64,000 bases of DNA from Albifimbria verrucaria (GCA_020081605.1 JAHREC010000019.1:992001-1056000), one strand, 5' to 3'. Shown: positions 1-11,926, counted from the stretch's first letter. Notes: generated by a model from the letters alone, not told the origin. Translations and numbers: made by a program.

Positions 1-713
1 AGCACTGACTGGACCGTTCGGATTGCTACCTCTAGACGCTACACTCGTCATCAGGGCGAGGAGTTGACGAAAGCGGTTAAGCTTTCGCTTGCAAGATGCA
101 TGACGCGGCGTTGGACGACCTGGATTCACAGAAACGTAGAGATATCAATCAAACTTATCAGTTGGGCTGTCCAACATGGATTATATGCTGCTGTCTAGAC
201 CCCATCGCTCGCTCATATTGTGTGCCTCTATGACCCGACATATGCATGAATGTGGTTGGACACTTCGTTAAACAGCTATTGTCCTCACATGCACTTGGGG
301 TGCTTTTGCAGGTAGCGGGACACCCCACTTGCATTGGCTTTGGCTCTGGCTCTGGCTTCGGCTTTGGCTTTGGCTTTGGCAGTGCCTTGAAGCTCCCCAC
401 ATGTCGGTGGAGGTCCCTCGTCACTTATCGATAAGACACCTTGTCGCCGCCCAGTTGCTCGTTACTCACCTGCATCCCTCCAACTTAAACCCTGTCCCGA
501 CTCTGCCTCGCCGTCTGGTGTGACTCTTCTTTATCCTGATCCAGGGTCCTCGAGCAATACATACGGATGAGGCGCAGCCACTGAGCACCCTGATGAGTCT
601 TACTTTGCTTTATAACAGAGCTACTCTTCTCATCCTTCCCTTTGTTCAACTTACACCCATGATCGCTCGAATATTGGTGTAATGCCAGTTTATCTCATCA
701 CCTCACCGCCGTA
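1..713. other. intergenic left edge
   Basis: No convincing gene. The stretch holds an imperfect hexanucleotide repeat (listed separately) whose translation gives only low-complexity Pro-Lys or Gly-Phe runs. The last 100 bases before the GTPase start are probably its 5' leader. Confidence 0.5.
336..380. repeat. imperfect (GGCTTT)n hexanucleotide repeat
   Basis: About seven tandem units alternating GGCTTT, GGCTCT and GGCTTC. On the minus strand this reads as alternating Pro-Lys and Pro-Glu, a microsatellite translation rather than a protein signature. Confidence 0.8.
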
Positions 714-2846
714 ATGTCCAACAAAACAGCAAAGCCGCCGCCCACGACCGGCGGAAGGGCGAATCAGTATGTCTTGCGCAGAGCCATTGCGATGCTTTGA
801 GATGACTGACAATCGCCACAGGCGCTAAGCGACTTTGCCGAGTATGTAGAGCAGCAGCAGAACCTGCGCTTCCCTACCTCCAAGTCGGTCCAAGCCGCGG
901 CCGACGTTCCCAGGTCTGCCGAACACCACGAGGAGCTCGACGAGCTCTTTGACAACCTTGACCTAGCCGACTCTGCACCTCGGGTCGCCCTCAAGGACCT
1001 GCTGCTAGGTACAGACGAAGAGTCGCTAGCGAAACTCCACGACGTCATCGCCGATCGCATAGAGGAAGGACATGGCGAGGCCGTCTTCGACCTCGGTTAC
1101 GAGAACAATGGCGACTCCATGAACCTGACATTGGATGAATGGCACAAGGCGTATGAGCGCTTGGAGCACGCCGCCAAGGATGTTCGCGCCGACTGTGACC
1201 TGCTCCTAACGAAGAATGTCGGTGGTGATAAGGAGGCTGCGAGCACTGCTGGCAAGACTGGAAAAGACAAGAGCTGCAGCGGCAAAATCCTCATCAGACG
1301 TGTGCCTCCGAGAATAGAGGACGTGATCGAGACTAGGATAGCTGTGGTCGGAAACGGTAAGTCCACATTTGGCTGGGTCGCGAGCTCACCGCTGACGGGG
1401 CTTTAGTCGATGCTGGAAAGAGCTCTATGCTTGGTGTCTTGGTGAAGGGCGACTTGGACGACGGCCGAGGCAAGGCCCGTGTGAACCTCTTCCGTCACAA
1501 GCACGAGATCGACACTGGCCGTACCAGTTCCGTCGGCATGGAGATTATGGGATTCGACAGCAAGGGCGGTGTCATAACGTCTGATATTCCTGGTCGTATG
1601 TTTCATCCGACTTATTTTTGAAGTGACTCTTGCTAACGATTTTAGGAAAACTTTCATGGGAAGAGATTGGAAAGCGGAGCGCCAAGGTCATTACATTCAC
1701 TGATCTGGCTGGCCACGAAAAGTACCTACGAACTACCGTCTTTGGCTTGCTCTCCAGCAGCCCGAACTACTGCCTCCTCATGGTGGCGGCCAACAACGGC
1801 CTGGTCGGCATGAGCAAGGAGCACTTGGGCATTGCCTTGGCGCTCAACGTCCCGGTCATGGTCGTCGTCACCAAAATCGACATTTGCCCGCCCAACATTC
1901 TTGAGGAGACCATCACACAAATCACTAAGATTATGAAGAGTCCCGGTGCCCGCAAGATCCCGACTTTTATCAAGAACCGCGAGGAGTGTATCAACACGGC
2001 GACCCAGTTTGTCAGCCAGCGGATATGCCCCGTCTTCCTTGTTTCCAACGTCACCGGCGAAAACCTTGATCTAGTGCGGACATTCTTAAACATCCTCCCT
2101 CACCACGGCCGTTACAACTCCGATGCGCCGTTCGAATTCCATATTAACGATACGTTCTCCGTGCCGTTCACTGGAACCGTGGTGTCTGGAATTGTCAAGT
2201 CGGGCGTGGCCCACGAGGGCGACAATGTGCTTATCGGGCCTGACTCACTCGGCCAGTTCACGCAGACATCCATTCGTTCGATTGAGCGAAAGCGGATACG
2301 GGTTCCAGCGGCCTCGGCGGGACAGTCTGCCTCTTTCGCTCTGAAAAGAGTTAAACGTAAGGATGTCCGAAAAGGTATGGTCGTGCTGCCAAAGTTAGAA
2401 GGTCAGCCGGCCCCAAGGTGCACCGTGAGTTCATCGCGGAAGGTGAGTCACTCATGAGTTCCATTATCATCTTATGCCGATGACTAACAGTGGCAGTGTT
2501 GATCCTGTCCCACGCCACTACCATCAAGACCAAGTACCAGGCTATGCTCCACGTGGGCCCTGTGTCGCAGACATGCGCAATCATCGACATTGACCGAGAG
2601 CTCATCCGTACTGGCGACAGAGCCACTGTGGCCTTCCGCTTCGTGCAGCGCCCAGAATATCTCGCACCTGGGGACCGTTTGCTTTTCAGAGAGGGTCGAA
2701 CAAAGGGCCTTGGTATTGTCAAGTCGGTTGGCTACGACCCGGCACATCCCTTGATGCCCCGGCCCGCAAACGCGACTGGCGGCAGCGCAAGCGAGCAGGA
2801 CAACGAGACGAGAACAGCAGGACAGCAGGTCCAGGTAGGGGCTTAA
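714..2846 (+). CDS. GTPBP1/GTPBP2-like translational GTPase
   Basis: EF-Tu-superfamily GTPase of the GTPBP1/2 group; animal members act in ribosome rescue and mRNA turnover in the cytosol. The G1 loop GNVDAGKSS is created by removing the intron 1357-1406. DLAGHEKY (G3) and TKID (G4) follow in the exon 1646-2442, then beta-barrel domains II/III with [14 protein letters not shown] and [14 protein letters not shown]. Introns: about 767-821, 1357-1406, 1596-1645 and 2443-2496; stop at 2844. Two frame problems exist. The ATG at 714 with the GTATGT donor at 767 is one base out of phase with exon 2 (a weaker donor at 771 would keep the frame). At 2411-2418 (CCCCAAGG) the domain III frame changes by one base although the conserved protein resumes at once. 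Both look like indels rather than decay. The family call is firm; the first exon is uncertain. Confidence 0.85.
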
Positions 2847-3166
2847 GTCTGGCCATTGGCTTCTTAACACAGGTTGACGAAACATGTACGAACGATGGTG
2901 CTGATTCGGATGATGTAATGATCGCAATGTCAACAGTTGGAGTTATGGTAGGGGCGCTCAGGTTGTCTTTGGCATTGCCTCGGCATGTTTTATCCTGCCA
3001 TTTATTCTGTGTTTATTTCTTGCATTTTTCTTTTTGGCTTTTTATTTATCAGCTGTTACGGGCCTGAAGTGTCCTTCATTTACATTGATCTGTAGTTCCA
3101 AGCAGAATAGCATCATACGTTATTGAGTCATAATACTCTCGTATCCCATTTCCTTAAGAATGAATC
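2847..3166. other. convergent 3' intergenic region
   Basis: Short AT-richer spacer between the convergent GTPase and Zn2Cys6 genes; it should hold both 3' UTRs and polyadenylation sites. Nothing else seen. Confidence 0.5.
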
Positions 3167-4661
3167 CTAGACAAACACCAGCTTCACTCGCCGTTCCTGT
3201 TCGTCCAATCTTTGCTTGACAACGTCCAAATCTTGCCCTGCTAAACGGAATGCCACGCGTGGGAAGTCGAGCAGCTTGTGGATACGCGGGTCGTCGCTAT
3301 GCCGCTCGAGATAGATGCACAGCGCGGCCCCATCTACGACGGCGCGTCGGCGCACCCACCATTGTCCGGCGACGACAACGGTGGCGTACCACCAGGCTAG
3401 GAGGAGAAGCGCTCGGTGGTCCTTGACTTCGAGGAGGCGGCGGTAGCGTAGGTCAGGTTGGGAGACGAAGGTGATGAAACTGATGAAGTTGTTCTCGTCG
3501 GGCTGCATGGGGAGCAGCTGTGCGAGGAGAGACGCGTGTCCGTAGTACGGATTTGTAGAAGGGGACGGCGGTTCGAGCTCAAGCAGAGAGGAAAACGGTT
3601 CCGGGAGGCCACCAGCCGGGATGGGCAGGTCCGGGCTGGGTAGGATCCAGTTCTTCGCATCGTTGACAATGCAGTTGAACGCGCTGTCTGGCCTGGTCGG
3701 ATCGACAATGGACCAGACGGCCTTCTTTCCCTCGCTCATGCGCAGCCAGTCCAGGTCCGTAGAGTCATCTTCCTTCAGGGGCCACGCGTGGTAGGGATCA
3801 AAGGAGTCAAGGTGGGCAAAGGCCGCGGCGCCGAGCAGGATGGAGGCGGCCCAGAGGAGTCGCGCTCGGTGGGCTGCAGGGCGGACGGCGGACGGGAGAG
3901 GAGCTGCTTGAAGAGCACAGTGGCGTGGTACCAGTGGAAGGCGAGCGAGGTGCGGTGGGAGGGGCTGAGAGCGGATGGGGGCAGGAGGTGGGAGTCGTGC
4001 ATGAGGGTGAAGGCTATGTAGGCGTGGAGGAGGAAGGGGTTCTGCAGGGAGAGATTGGTGTTAGTGGTGAAGTCTGGGTATATGTATCGAGGGGATGTGA
4101 AGTAGAAGTTACTTACCGAAGATCCCAGGGCGGTTGTTTGCTGCCTATACGTGTCTCTCAACCGCGCCGTGCCCACCGTCGTGACCGTCCTCTCATGAAA
4201 CCTCTTCAGCGCCTCAAAATCACACGGCCGCATCTCATACGACCCCGACTGGCCATCCACTGGCGTCGCCACGGGCAGCCTTAACATCGTATCCAGCCCA
4301 CGCGCCGGCGCCGGAAAGTGGGGCTGCCTGTCCCGGCCGGCCCCGGCCCCGTGAGATCCAGCTGCACCTTGAACATGCCGGGGGTGTTGGCGAGCTGCAA
4401 GGCAGGCGCAGAACGGGCATAACTGCAGCGGTAGCCGGAGGCGAGACATCGGCTGCACTCAGGCTTTGATTCGTCGCACTATGACCACGGGTGTTAGCTT
4501 GGCTTGTGATGCTGGGGGCGTCTAGGGTGAAGGGGGTGGTTGCCTTGACGCTGCGCAGCTTGCAGTTGCCGCAGCCGAGACGGGACTTTCGGTGTATCTT
4601 GCGCTGGCGGGTGGGGAGCACAGTGACGGTTGTGGACGTGGTTTGGGGGTTGGCGAGGCAT
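3167..4661 (-). CDS. Zn2Cys6 transcription factor
   Basis: Fungal binuclear zinc cluster regulator, expected to bind DNA in the nucleus. The N-terminus reads SRLGCGNCKLRSVK, then after an intron CDESKPECSRC and further residues ending in a sixth Cys: a full Cys6 motif (C-X2-C-X6-C, C-X2-C-X6-C). The interrupting intron (4479-4543) has a GC donor and AG acceptor. A second intron, 4042-4116, has GTAAGT...CTGCAG. The C-terminal part (HAYIAFTLMHDS, LLGAAAFAHLD, KKAVWSIVDPTRPDS) resembles the regulatory region of Upc2-like C6 factors. Three one-base frame slips are seen: between the well-placed ATG at 4661 and the zinc cluster (G5 run 4645-4649), in the GC-rich block 4329-4350, and near 3851-3862. 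With these the frame is continuous to the stop at 3167. Target genes cannot be inferred. Confidence 0.8.
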
Positions 4662-5806
4662 GGTGATGGGCAAGGGGAGGGTTGGCGTGGATGGGAGGTT
4701 GGTTGGGGCAGTGAGCGCCGAGATTAAGTAAGGGTTGAAGCTTGGCTGTTATCGTAGGGTATACTTGGATGAGATGCTGATTTCTAGAGTGAGCTGTTAG
4801 TGAGAATATCCTTAATGTGTAAATATCAAAAGAAATAAGAGACGAAGCATGTCCCAACATGTCTCCAGCCCAGTGAGTGAGACCACCCAGAGTAGTTACA
4901 CACCGACTCCATCTCATCACTCATAAAAGCAAGCACATACCTACTCACACCTCTCCGACGCTATCCCCACGAGCTTTCTCACGGCGAAAAAAATTCCTCA
5001 CAGACGAGAAAAGGGATGAGCAGGTCAGCAAATGTCGTTGGGTCCGGCAGACGAGCGCGTTAAACCAGCCCATGATCCTTCGGTCCCGCGCAGCCTCCCC
5101 GTCATTGGCCTGTGCGCGATTAGCGCTAGGCCTGGATCGTGGTTGTGCAGAGGGACGCTAACCGTGTTTCGTATTCTGAAGATGTGCCGTTTGGTAAGCA
5201 TGTTGGTGTTAGACATGCGAGTTGGTTGATGGGATGAAGATGTGAAGTCGTGGGTTGGAAGAAAGGTGGAAGCATACACAGGGATGAATAGAATAAAATC
5301 CGAGATATAAAAATTAAAAATTAAAACAAACAACATCATAGTAATTCTCTATTTATTAAATAATATTGAACCAATATTTTCAGAAAAATGTTCTAACACG
5401 AACTTGAGAAAATAACTGATCCGTAGCATTGGTTTTTTCCTGTGTGCTATTTGGGATTATTCCAAGACGCACTAACTCAATACAACAAAAGACACGACTT
5501 AGATGTAGAAGAACGGTAAAATACGCTGTCAGGTCTTAAGCTATGCAGTAATCTTCAATAATCAAATGCTCTAGAACAATACTAACGTCCAGTGGTCAAG
5601 GTATAGGTTACGTCCCTTCGACTTACTACTCTCGCCTCCTCGACTTACACCACCTAAACTACAAACACTCACATCACGACTCCTATCACCACAACTCTAT
5701 CAATGATATAAATCACCACAGCTCTATCAATCACATATATTCATCAAAGTACCATCCTTTAGTAAAAGTTATATACAAAAGAACAAATCCCACCCCCAAT
5801 AACACT
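4662..5806. other. intergenic, AT-rich toward the xylanase 3' end
   Basis: Holds the promoter side of the Zn2Cys6 gene and the 3' flank of the GH10 gene. From about 5280 to 5760 base use becomes clearly AT-rich. No coding signal. Confidence 0.5.
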
Positions 5807-6838
5807 CTATGGCGCAGCCGTCGCCGCCGCCGCCAAAAGGCTCGACACGGACGTATACGCCGGCTTCTCACGCAACTCCTCATCCCACAGCAGCGCGGCG
5901 CCGGATCCCGGGAAAACACTAGGGATCCAGCTATATTTATCGGTGTAGTCCCAGATAGTAACACCAACGCACTTCTCCACGTCGAGACACGAGCCCACGA
6001 CACTCACATAGTCGTCGCCCTGCTTCGCCAGCGCATCGTCGCTAGGCGGCAGGCTCTCGTGGCGGATATCTAGTTCCGTGTACGCCACGTCAAGCCCCAG
6101 ATCCGCGAAGCGGTTCAGCACCGTTGTCAGCGCCGAGCGTGACGGTGTTGATCCCACGATCAAGTGCGCCTGCAGGCCCACGCCATCAATGGGCGCGCCC
6201 TGCTCCACCAGCGCCGTCACCAGCTTCACCGCCGCGTCCGTCTTGGCCCCGTTGTACTCGAGGTTGTAGTCGTTATAGTACAGCTTGGCAGTCGGGTCTG
6301 CCGCGGCGGCGGCATCGAACGCCGTCTTTACGAAGCTGTCGCCCAGCACCCGGAAGAAGACGCTGTCGCGGAACGACCCGTCCTCCTCGAACGCCTCGTT
6401 CACCACGTCCCATGCGTAGCACCGGCCCTTGTAGTGGCCTGCCACGTTCTCTACGTGAGTGTTGATGACGCCCACGAGCTCTTCTTCAGAGAAACTACCT
6501 GAGGATACCCAGTTAGGCAGCTGCGAGTGCCAGACCAGCGTATGGCACCGCACGAGCTGGCCATTGGCCTCACCAAGCTCGACAATCTCGTCACCGTTGG
6601 CGTAGCTGAAGGAGCCCGGCTCCGGTTGCGTGAACTGCCACTTCTGCCCGTTGCCCGGCGTGATAGATCCGAACTGGGCCTTGTTGGAGAGCAGCTCCAC
6701 GTACGCCGCGTCAGACAGCTCCGGGTTGTCAGTCGCCGATCCAAAGTACAGCTTGCCGGCGCCGACAATGAGCTCGTGCAGATTGGCCGACACGCCGGGG
6801 AGGAGCAGCACGGCTGCCGAGGTGAGAGACGTGCGCAT
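5807..6838 (-). CDS. secreted GH10 endo-1,4-beta-xylanase
   Basis: Intact 343-residue single-exon gene. A signal peptide (about residues 1-18, MRTSLTSAAVLLLPGVSA) leads into a GH10 catalytic barrel with no carbohydrate-binding module. The acid/base Glu is E148 in WDVVNEAF and the nucleophile is E255 in YTELDIRH. CHTLVWHSQLPNW (98-110) and the TIWDYTDKYSWI strand (284-295) are further family hallmarks. The enzyme should cleave internal xylan linkages outside the cell. The strand-2 motif, usually TPEN-x-MKW, reads TPGNGQKW here (60-67), so a conserved substrate-contact Glu is a Gly. It is one of only two genes here without a frame break. Confidence 0.95.
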   Translation of the reverse strand: MRTSLTSAAVLLLPGVSANLHELIVGAGKLYFGSATDNPELSDAAYVELLSNKAQFGSITPGNGQKWQFTQPEPGSFSYANGDEIVELGEANGQLVRCHTLVWHSQLPNWVSSGSFSEEELVGVINTHVENVAGHYKGRCYAWDVVNEAFEEDGSFRDSVFFRVLGDSFVKTAFDAAAAADPTAKLYYNDYNLEYNGAKTDAAVKLVTALVEQGAPIDGVGLQAHLIVGSTPSRSALTTVLNRFADLGLDVAYTELDIRHESLPPSDDALAKQGDDYVSVVGSCLDVEKCVGVTIWDYTDKYSWIPSVFPGSGAALLWDEELREKPAYTSVSSLLAAAATAAP

Positions 6839-7831
6839 GGTGATTATGTGAGTTGTCTCGTGAGATTTACACTAAATCGTCCAATCAATGCAATTGGGGT
6901 TTCAACAACTAGCTGTCTAGTTCTCAACCTGAACAACACTCAACTCCAACTTAACCACCAGCCAGTCCCTATTATATATACACCTCCATAACATACCCAT
7001 CTCTTCCTCCCTTCCCCATTCCCCATCTTTTGCGGCCCACAGTCCCCCTCACTGCAAATCCCTGCCCCTCAAGGCTTCTCATTTCCAAGGTCCGGCGACC
7101 TGTTTTGTCTAAATGAAGTCGAACAGCAGGCAAGCCGCCCCACGGCCCATCCCATTTCACGTTTCAGACTCGCCCACTGCCGGCCTTGGCCCTCGACCTG
7201 CCCACTAGCAGGCCTGGGAATTCGCAACCTGCCCATTTTGCCGGGTTATGCTGGCTCAAGCCCCCAGGTCACTCGGCCTTGCGGGAGGGGCTCTCCGTGC
7301 TTGAAGCTGGAAAGGATTAGCATCTAATGGGTTAAATAGCGTAAATAGCCTGAGAGCCCTGGAAACGAGCACTTTTCAACATGTGGAAGCAGAATTTCGT
7401 CAGTAACGACATGCACGATGACATAGTTGATTGAATAAATCACGTATTTCACTAAAATTACTTTGCAGTGTTGTGAGAATCTTGTGTATAAGATGATGCT
7501 GACTACTATCGCCAAAGCAATCCTCGCCATATGCTCCCAGGGGTATGTTAGATCTTGCTAATCCGCCCAAATCTCCCATAACCGTGATGCATGACCGCAA
7601 AAATATTCCAAACGCCGGATGATGCTTGTGCTCCCTCCGGCAACCAGCATAACAATTTCTTCATATGAAAACGCCAAGCCGTTCCTGATAAAAATAAAAT
7701 CCCAATTGTATATATCGTGAGAGCCAGTTGAAGGCTCTATAATATCGCATCATCACTCAACCAATCCCAGCTCTCGGATTTCACCTCATTAATGACAAAA
7801 GAAAATTGATAGTCGTAACTGTCGCGGGTAA
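6839..7831. other. xylanase upstream region
   Basis: Upstream region of the minus-strand xylanase and 3' flank of the arrestin gene. A TATA-like tract lies at 6970-6982, about 130 bp before the xylanase ATG. From about 7320 to 7830 the sequence is AT-richer. No gene seen. Confidence 0.5.
6970..6982 (-). promoter_or_regulatory. TATA-like tract upstream of xylanase
   Basis: ATTATATATA about 130 bp upstream of the GH10 start codon, a plausible distance for a fungal TATA element with a short 5' leader. No clear xylanase-activator binding site was identified. Confidence 0.4.
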
Positions 7832-10800
7832 TTATGTTTTAAACTGCAGTACCCTGGCATTCTGTCTGTTTTCTAGGTGCAGGTTGATGGGTGGTCGCGA
7901 GATTTCCAGACTTCGACTGGGCATTCTGCCTCCTGGAGTTCTTGGATGCGCCACATTGACACGGCCGGTTCTTTCGAGGATTCTGGCCGGGCCATCTTCC
8001 AGATCTGAGCCGGAATCTTCCTCATGGCCTTCGTATCCGTAGCTCGCCAGGCGTGTAAAATAATCTGCCAAGCCGTCGACGCTTGGCGTACCAACAACCA
8101 CGTCATACTGTGGTGGAGGTGTCATAATGGATGCTTCTGTAGGGGTAGTGGCCTCTGATACAATCTCAGGGGCCGGTGGAGGCGCAGTGTCCTCGTCAAA
8201 TGCCGGGGGTTAAAGCTGGGCACACGCATCAGATGGATAGGCCTAGGATCCTGCTGTTGAATGCCAAGCGCGTCAATAGGAGCCGGGCTTTGTGATCCAC
8301 CACTCGCAGGGTGCGTGCCACGAGCGTGGACGTGAGCAGCCTGAGGCGGCGCTGGAAGGGCGTCGTTGGTTTCGCCCTCCAGCAGCGTGCCGGTGGATGA
8401 GTTTGGTGAGGGGCCGGTGGCAACCGACCGCGCATCGGGGCAACCACAGGCAGACTGGTAATGAGACGGTTGGCACACGGGACCCGAGTACGCGGGCAGG
8501 TTTGTGTTGGACTGGATGGCCCTGCAGTTCAGGACTGTAAAGGGAGAGTCGATGCTGATCTCAAAGTGGCGTCTCTTAGTTCCGGTAGGATCTTCAGGGT
8601 CGAGGCGACTGATTCGCAGGACAATCTGTTTGTGGTCAATTTTAATGATTCTGACATAAGGGACATGTGAAACAAGAAATGCGTACTTTGATCCAGTGGT
8701 AAACATTGACATTCTTCCAGCTGCAGTCGGGGTGCAAGACCAGCGACTTGTTCTTGGCCATCATCTCACAGGTGGGAATCTGGACGTTGGCTTCAATCTC
8801 AGTCGAGCCCCAATAGCTCTCCAAGCCCAAGTCCAGATCACCAAGAAGGTTTTCCGTAGGTGTAGGCAGAGGGTCGGGCTGCGCGTGTCGTCGAGAAGCC
8901 TCGGCAGCACGTCGCTGGGCGGCTATGTCTCTGGCCTCTTGCCTCTGTTCGGGTGTCAGCTCGCCGCCGCGAATGGTCCTAAGATCAGACGAAGCCCAAG
9001 CGTCGTCCAGAGGCTTTCCAGCCGCCTTCTCGAGCAGGAGAATCTTGCGGCCAGAGTCTTTCCGGGTCACGCGCCTGTCGTTTGTCCAGTATTCAACAGA
9101 CTCCGTGACAAAGACCTTAAGCTTGTGAATCTGAACCTTGGCCAACGGAGTCAACTTGAAGGCGATGGGAATCTTTCCACCGATGGGGAAGCTCTTTCCG
9201 GAAATGATAATATCGTAGTGCAGCTGGTCCTCCCACCGTCTGCTGATGGAGATGGGCTCTGACATTTCAAGCGACAGCTGGTCGGGTACACGGATGATGT
9301 TGACCTCCTTGGTGCCGTGCAGGTTAGGCTTGAAGGCGCCGGCACGATCAACAGTGGCGTGGAGCTCCCACTTGACGGAGCCATACTGCAGCTTGGTCGT
9401 CTCCAGCTGGTGGTGGTCGATGGGTAGCTCGAATGAGTAGTCGTAGACTCCGGGGTAAAGACCTTGAAGCCCTTAGCTTGGGTCGCTGACGTAGCGGAGT
9501 CGGACTTGTTGAAGCTGCGCGATTGAACGCTCTGGAGAGACAGACGCTTCAGGTCCTTGGCAGTCATGTTGCTGCTCGAGGAACCGGCGGGTGTGAGGGA
9601 TTGGCGAATGGGCAGGTGAGTGTTGCTGGAGTTGGCAGAGCTGTTCTTCAACTTGTAGGTGCACTGGTTGCCGTAGTCCGACTCCCACCCGTCGTACATG
9701 GCGTTGAAGAAGGTTAGGACCTGGGTCCTCAGACTCTCCTCCTCGTATACGTCCTGCTTCAGAGGGGATGCCCTCGGGCCACTCGGTACGGGCGCGACCT
9801 AGCAGCTTGAGCTGGACGGCCTTGATCTTGACGTTTTTGCTGACGCTGAGACGGAGCTTGCCTCTCAGCAGGGCGGTGCCGCCGTTGCCCTGGGGCCGGG
9901 AGTGGTGGTCATGGTCGAATCCGGAGAGGAAGACGTTGGGCTCTGCGAGGAGGATGGAGCAGGAGACGCCGCTGCCGCTGGCGACGGGTTTGGGGACCTC
10001 GGAAACGACGGAATTGAGGAAGGGCTTGCTGGAGCAGGAGTGAGAGATGAGGCTGGAAGCGGTGTTGAGGCCTGCGACACCGGGGTTAAGGGTGGAGGGG
10101 CGCGACGATTCGCGCCGTCATGTTGGGTGTTCTGCGACGGCAAGGCCGTCAGAGGAGGAGGGTGGGATTGTGCTGAGGGAGGGGCCGTCGTAGACGCTGA
10201 GGATGGAGTCGCGCTGGTGTTGGTGTTGTTGGATGAGAAGGCGATGATCCCGGGATCGGGCCTGAGGGTGAGGGTATGGTTGGGTGGTATAAGGAGAGGA
10301 GGGATGGGGGTCAGGAGATGGTTCGGCGGACTCGGGAAGAACGTGGAGATCGGCGGGGAGAGAATTTTGTCGGCAATGGTGGTGTTGGCGATGATGGAGG
10401 GAGGAATGTCGCTGAGCAGGATTGGAGCGGGACTGGGATTGGGACTGGGACTGAGACTGGCAGGGCTCCCAGGCTATGGCGTCATAGGCTGCGGGGGCTG
10501 CGGGACCCCTGTCGCTCCTTGGCCGACCTCTAGCTCACCACCTGTGGGCGACGCTGGATAGCCACCGCTTGTGGGTGATGCGCGCCCAAAGAGGCTGCCC
10601 GTGGGCGATGCTGTTGCCGAGTCGGTTGAAGAAAAGGTGCTGCCGAAGAGCTTGCCCAGCACCGGCCGGATCGACGACGGTGATTCCCGATCGTTGCCGT
10701 CTGTGTTCCTCTCCGTCTCTCGGCCTCTGTCGTCTGCGCGCTGCTGCTGCTGCTGCTGCTCCTCGCCTTGCTGGTGCAGCCAACTTTGTCGTCGCTGCCG

Positions 10801-11135
10801 GAGCCGGTCTTTGATGCTGAGGCTACGCTTGGGGGCCGTAGGTCGCGTGTCCTTGTTCTGCTTCTTCTCCTCCTTCTCTTGGTTCTTCTTTTGTTTCTTG
10901 GCCTTCCTGATGTCGCTGTCGCTGATCCTTAGGTCCCGTGGCACGTAACCTGACGGGTAGGTGACGATATGGATAGAGTGCGGCCGCGATCTGCGCGGGC
11001 CTATGAGTGGTGTAGGAAACGCTGCGACCGTTGCTTCTCGACGGTCCGGCTGTAAGCACGGTAGAAGACCTGGCCTCCGTCCGAGGTGATCCAGGAGCTG
11101 GCCTGCTGCCGCCGCTCAACCTGTTGTTGTGGCAT
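7832..11135 (-). CDS. arrestin-domain protein (fungal ART/PalF-like adaptor)
   Basis: Large arrestin-like protein of the fungal ART family, which links ubiquitin ligases to plasma-membrane transporters for endocytosis. N-terminal half: basic, coiled-coil-like region (IRKAKKQKKNQEKEEKKQ) with a Q7 run. Arrestin N: SGSGVSCSILLAEPNVFLSG, VKIKAVQLKLLGRARTEWPEG, FFNAMYDGWES. Arrestin C: MSEPISISRRWEDQLHYDII, PIAFKLTPLAKVQIHKLKVF, then after the intron 8636-8686 RRHFEISIDSPFTVLNCRA. The C-terminal tail has a Pro-rich stretch and PPPQYD, a possible PPxY site for a HECT/WW ligase. The frame slips by one base at 8205-8209 (G5), 9452-9455 (G4), 9764-9767 (G4), around 10080-10145 and in the N-terminal part; an in-frame TAG lies at 10474-10476. 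Start at 11135 is tentative. Domain call firm, exact model not. Confidence 0.75.
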
Positions 11136-11716
11136 TGTGCGTTAACCCTCCAACATCAAACATGAACTGTGCAGGAATTGTGTAAGAAAAAGGTGTGTGT
11201 TGAGGTGAGCTGAGGTGAAAGCAAGGTGTGTGGAAAAGGTGAGCACCCAAGCTTGGATGGGAAAGCAGATGGGATGGGATGGAAAATGCAGGACCACCAG
11301 ATATAAAAAAAACTGGGACAGGGAAGGGGAGAAAAACAATGTCTTTATCAATTGGATGCCAATCTCTCACGACACGGCCATTTCTCGTCCCAAAAAAGAA
11401 ATAAAAGGAAACAAGCAAAAACCAGGGCTGCGGGCTAGACAGACTGGCGAAACAAGGGTGAGGCTGCGCTCAGGACAACAAAGACGCACGGGTCAGCCAG
11501 CCAATGGGTAGGCAATTGATCAAGCCTTGCCTTGCTTGGGCCGAGCGAGCAGGTTATACCCTTGTCGACGTACGTCTTGTCCTGACCTTGTCGGGCCTCA
11601 CTGGCCTGTGCTGCACGGGCACAAGTCCGACCCGCCTTTGCGCTGGCGCTTGGTCAAGTGCCGTATGCGGTGGAGAAGAAATGCTCCAGAGAGTGTGGGG
11701 AAGAAGAAGGAAGACG

Positions 11717-11735
11717 GTGTGTGTGTGTGTGTGTG
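11717..11735. repeat. (GT)n dinucleotide repeat
   Basis: About nine uninterrupted GT units. Confidence 0.9.
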
Positions 11736-11894
11736 AGTGGGAACCCAACCCGAGTCAAGCGTTCGCCCGATGATGACTATGGTGTGCAATGTTATGCAGA
11801 CCAAAGGGCGGCGGCCCCGTAGGAAGAGAGGCGATCAACAGATATAGACAGATATCGTCAATCGGATCGTCAGGCCTTGGGGAACGAGACGGGT

Positions 11895-11926
11895 GGATGG
11901 GTAGATGGATGGATGGATGGATGGAT
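11895..11926. repeat. (GGAT)n tetranucleotide repeat
   Basis: Tandem GGAT units, perfect in the right two thirds (about 11904-11926). Confidence 0.9.

Noticed and set aside
158..434. Pro-Lys-rich or Gly-Phe-rich protein
   Set aside because: Both readings are translations of one hexanucleotide microsatellite.
2123..2933. Long open frames overlapping the GTPase in other frames
   Set aside because: They are shadows of the coding frame with no domain signal.
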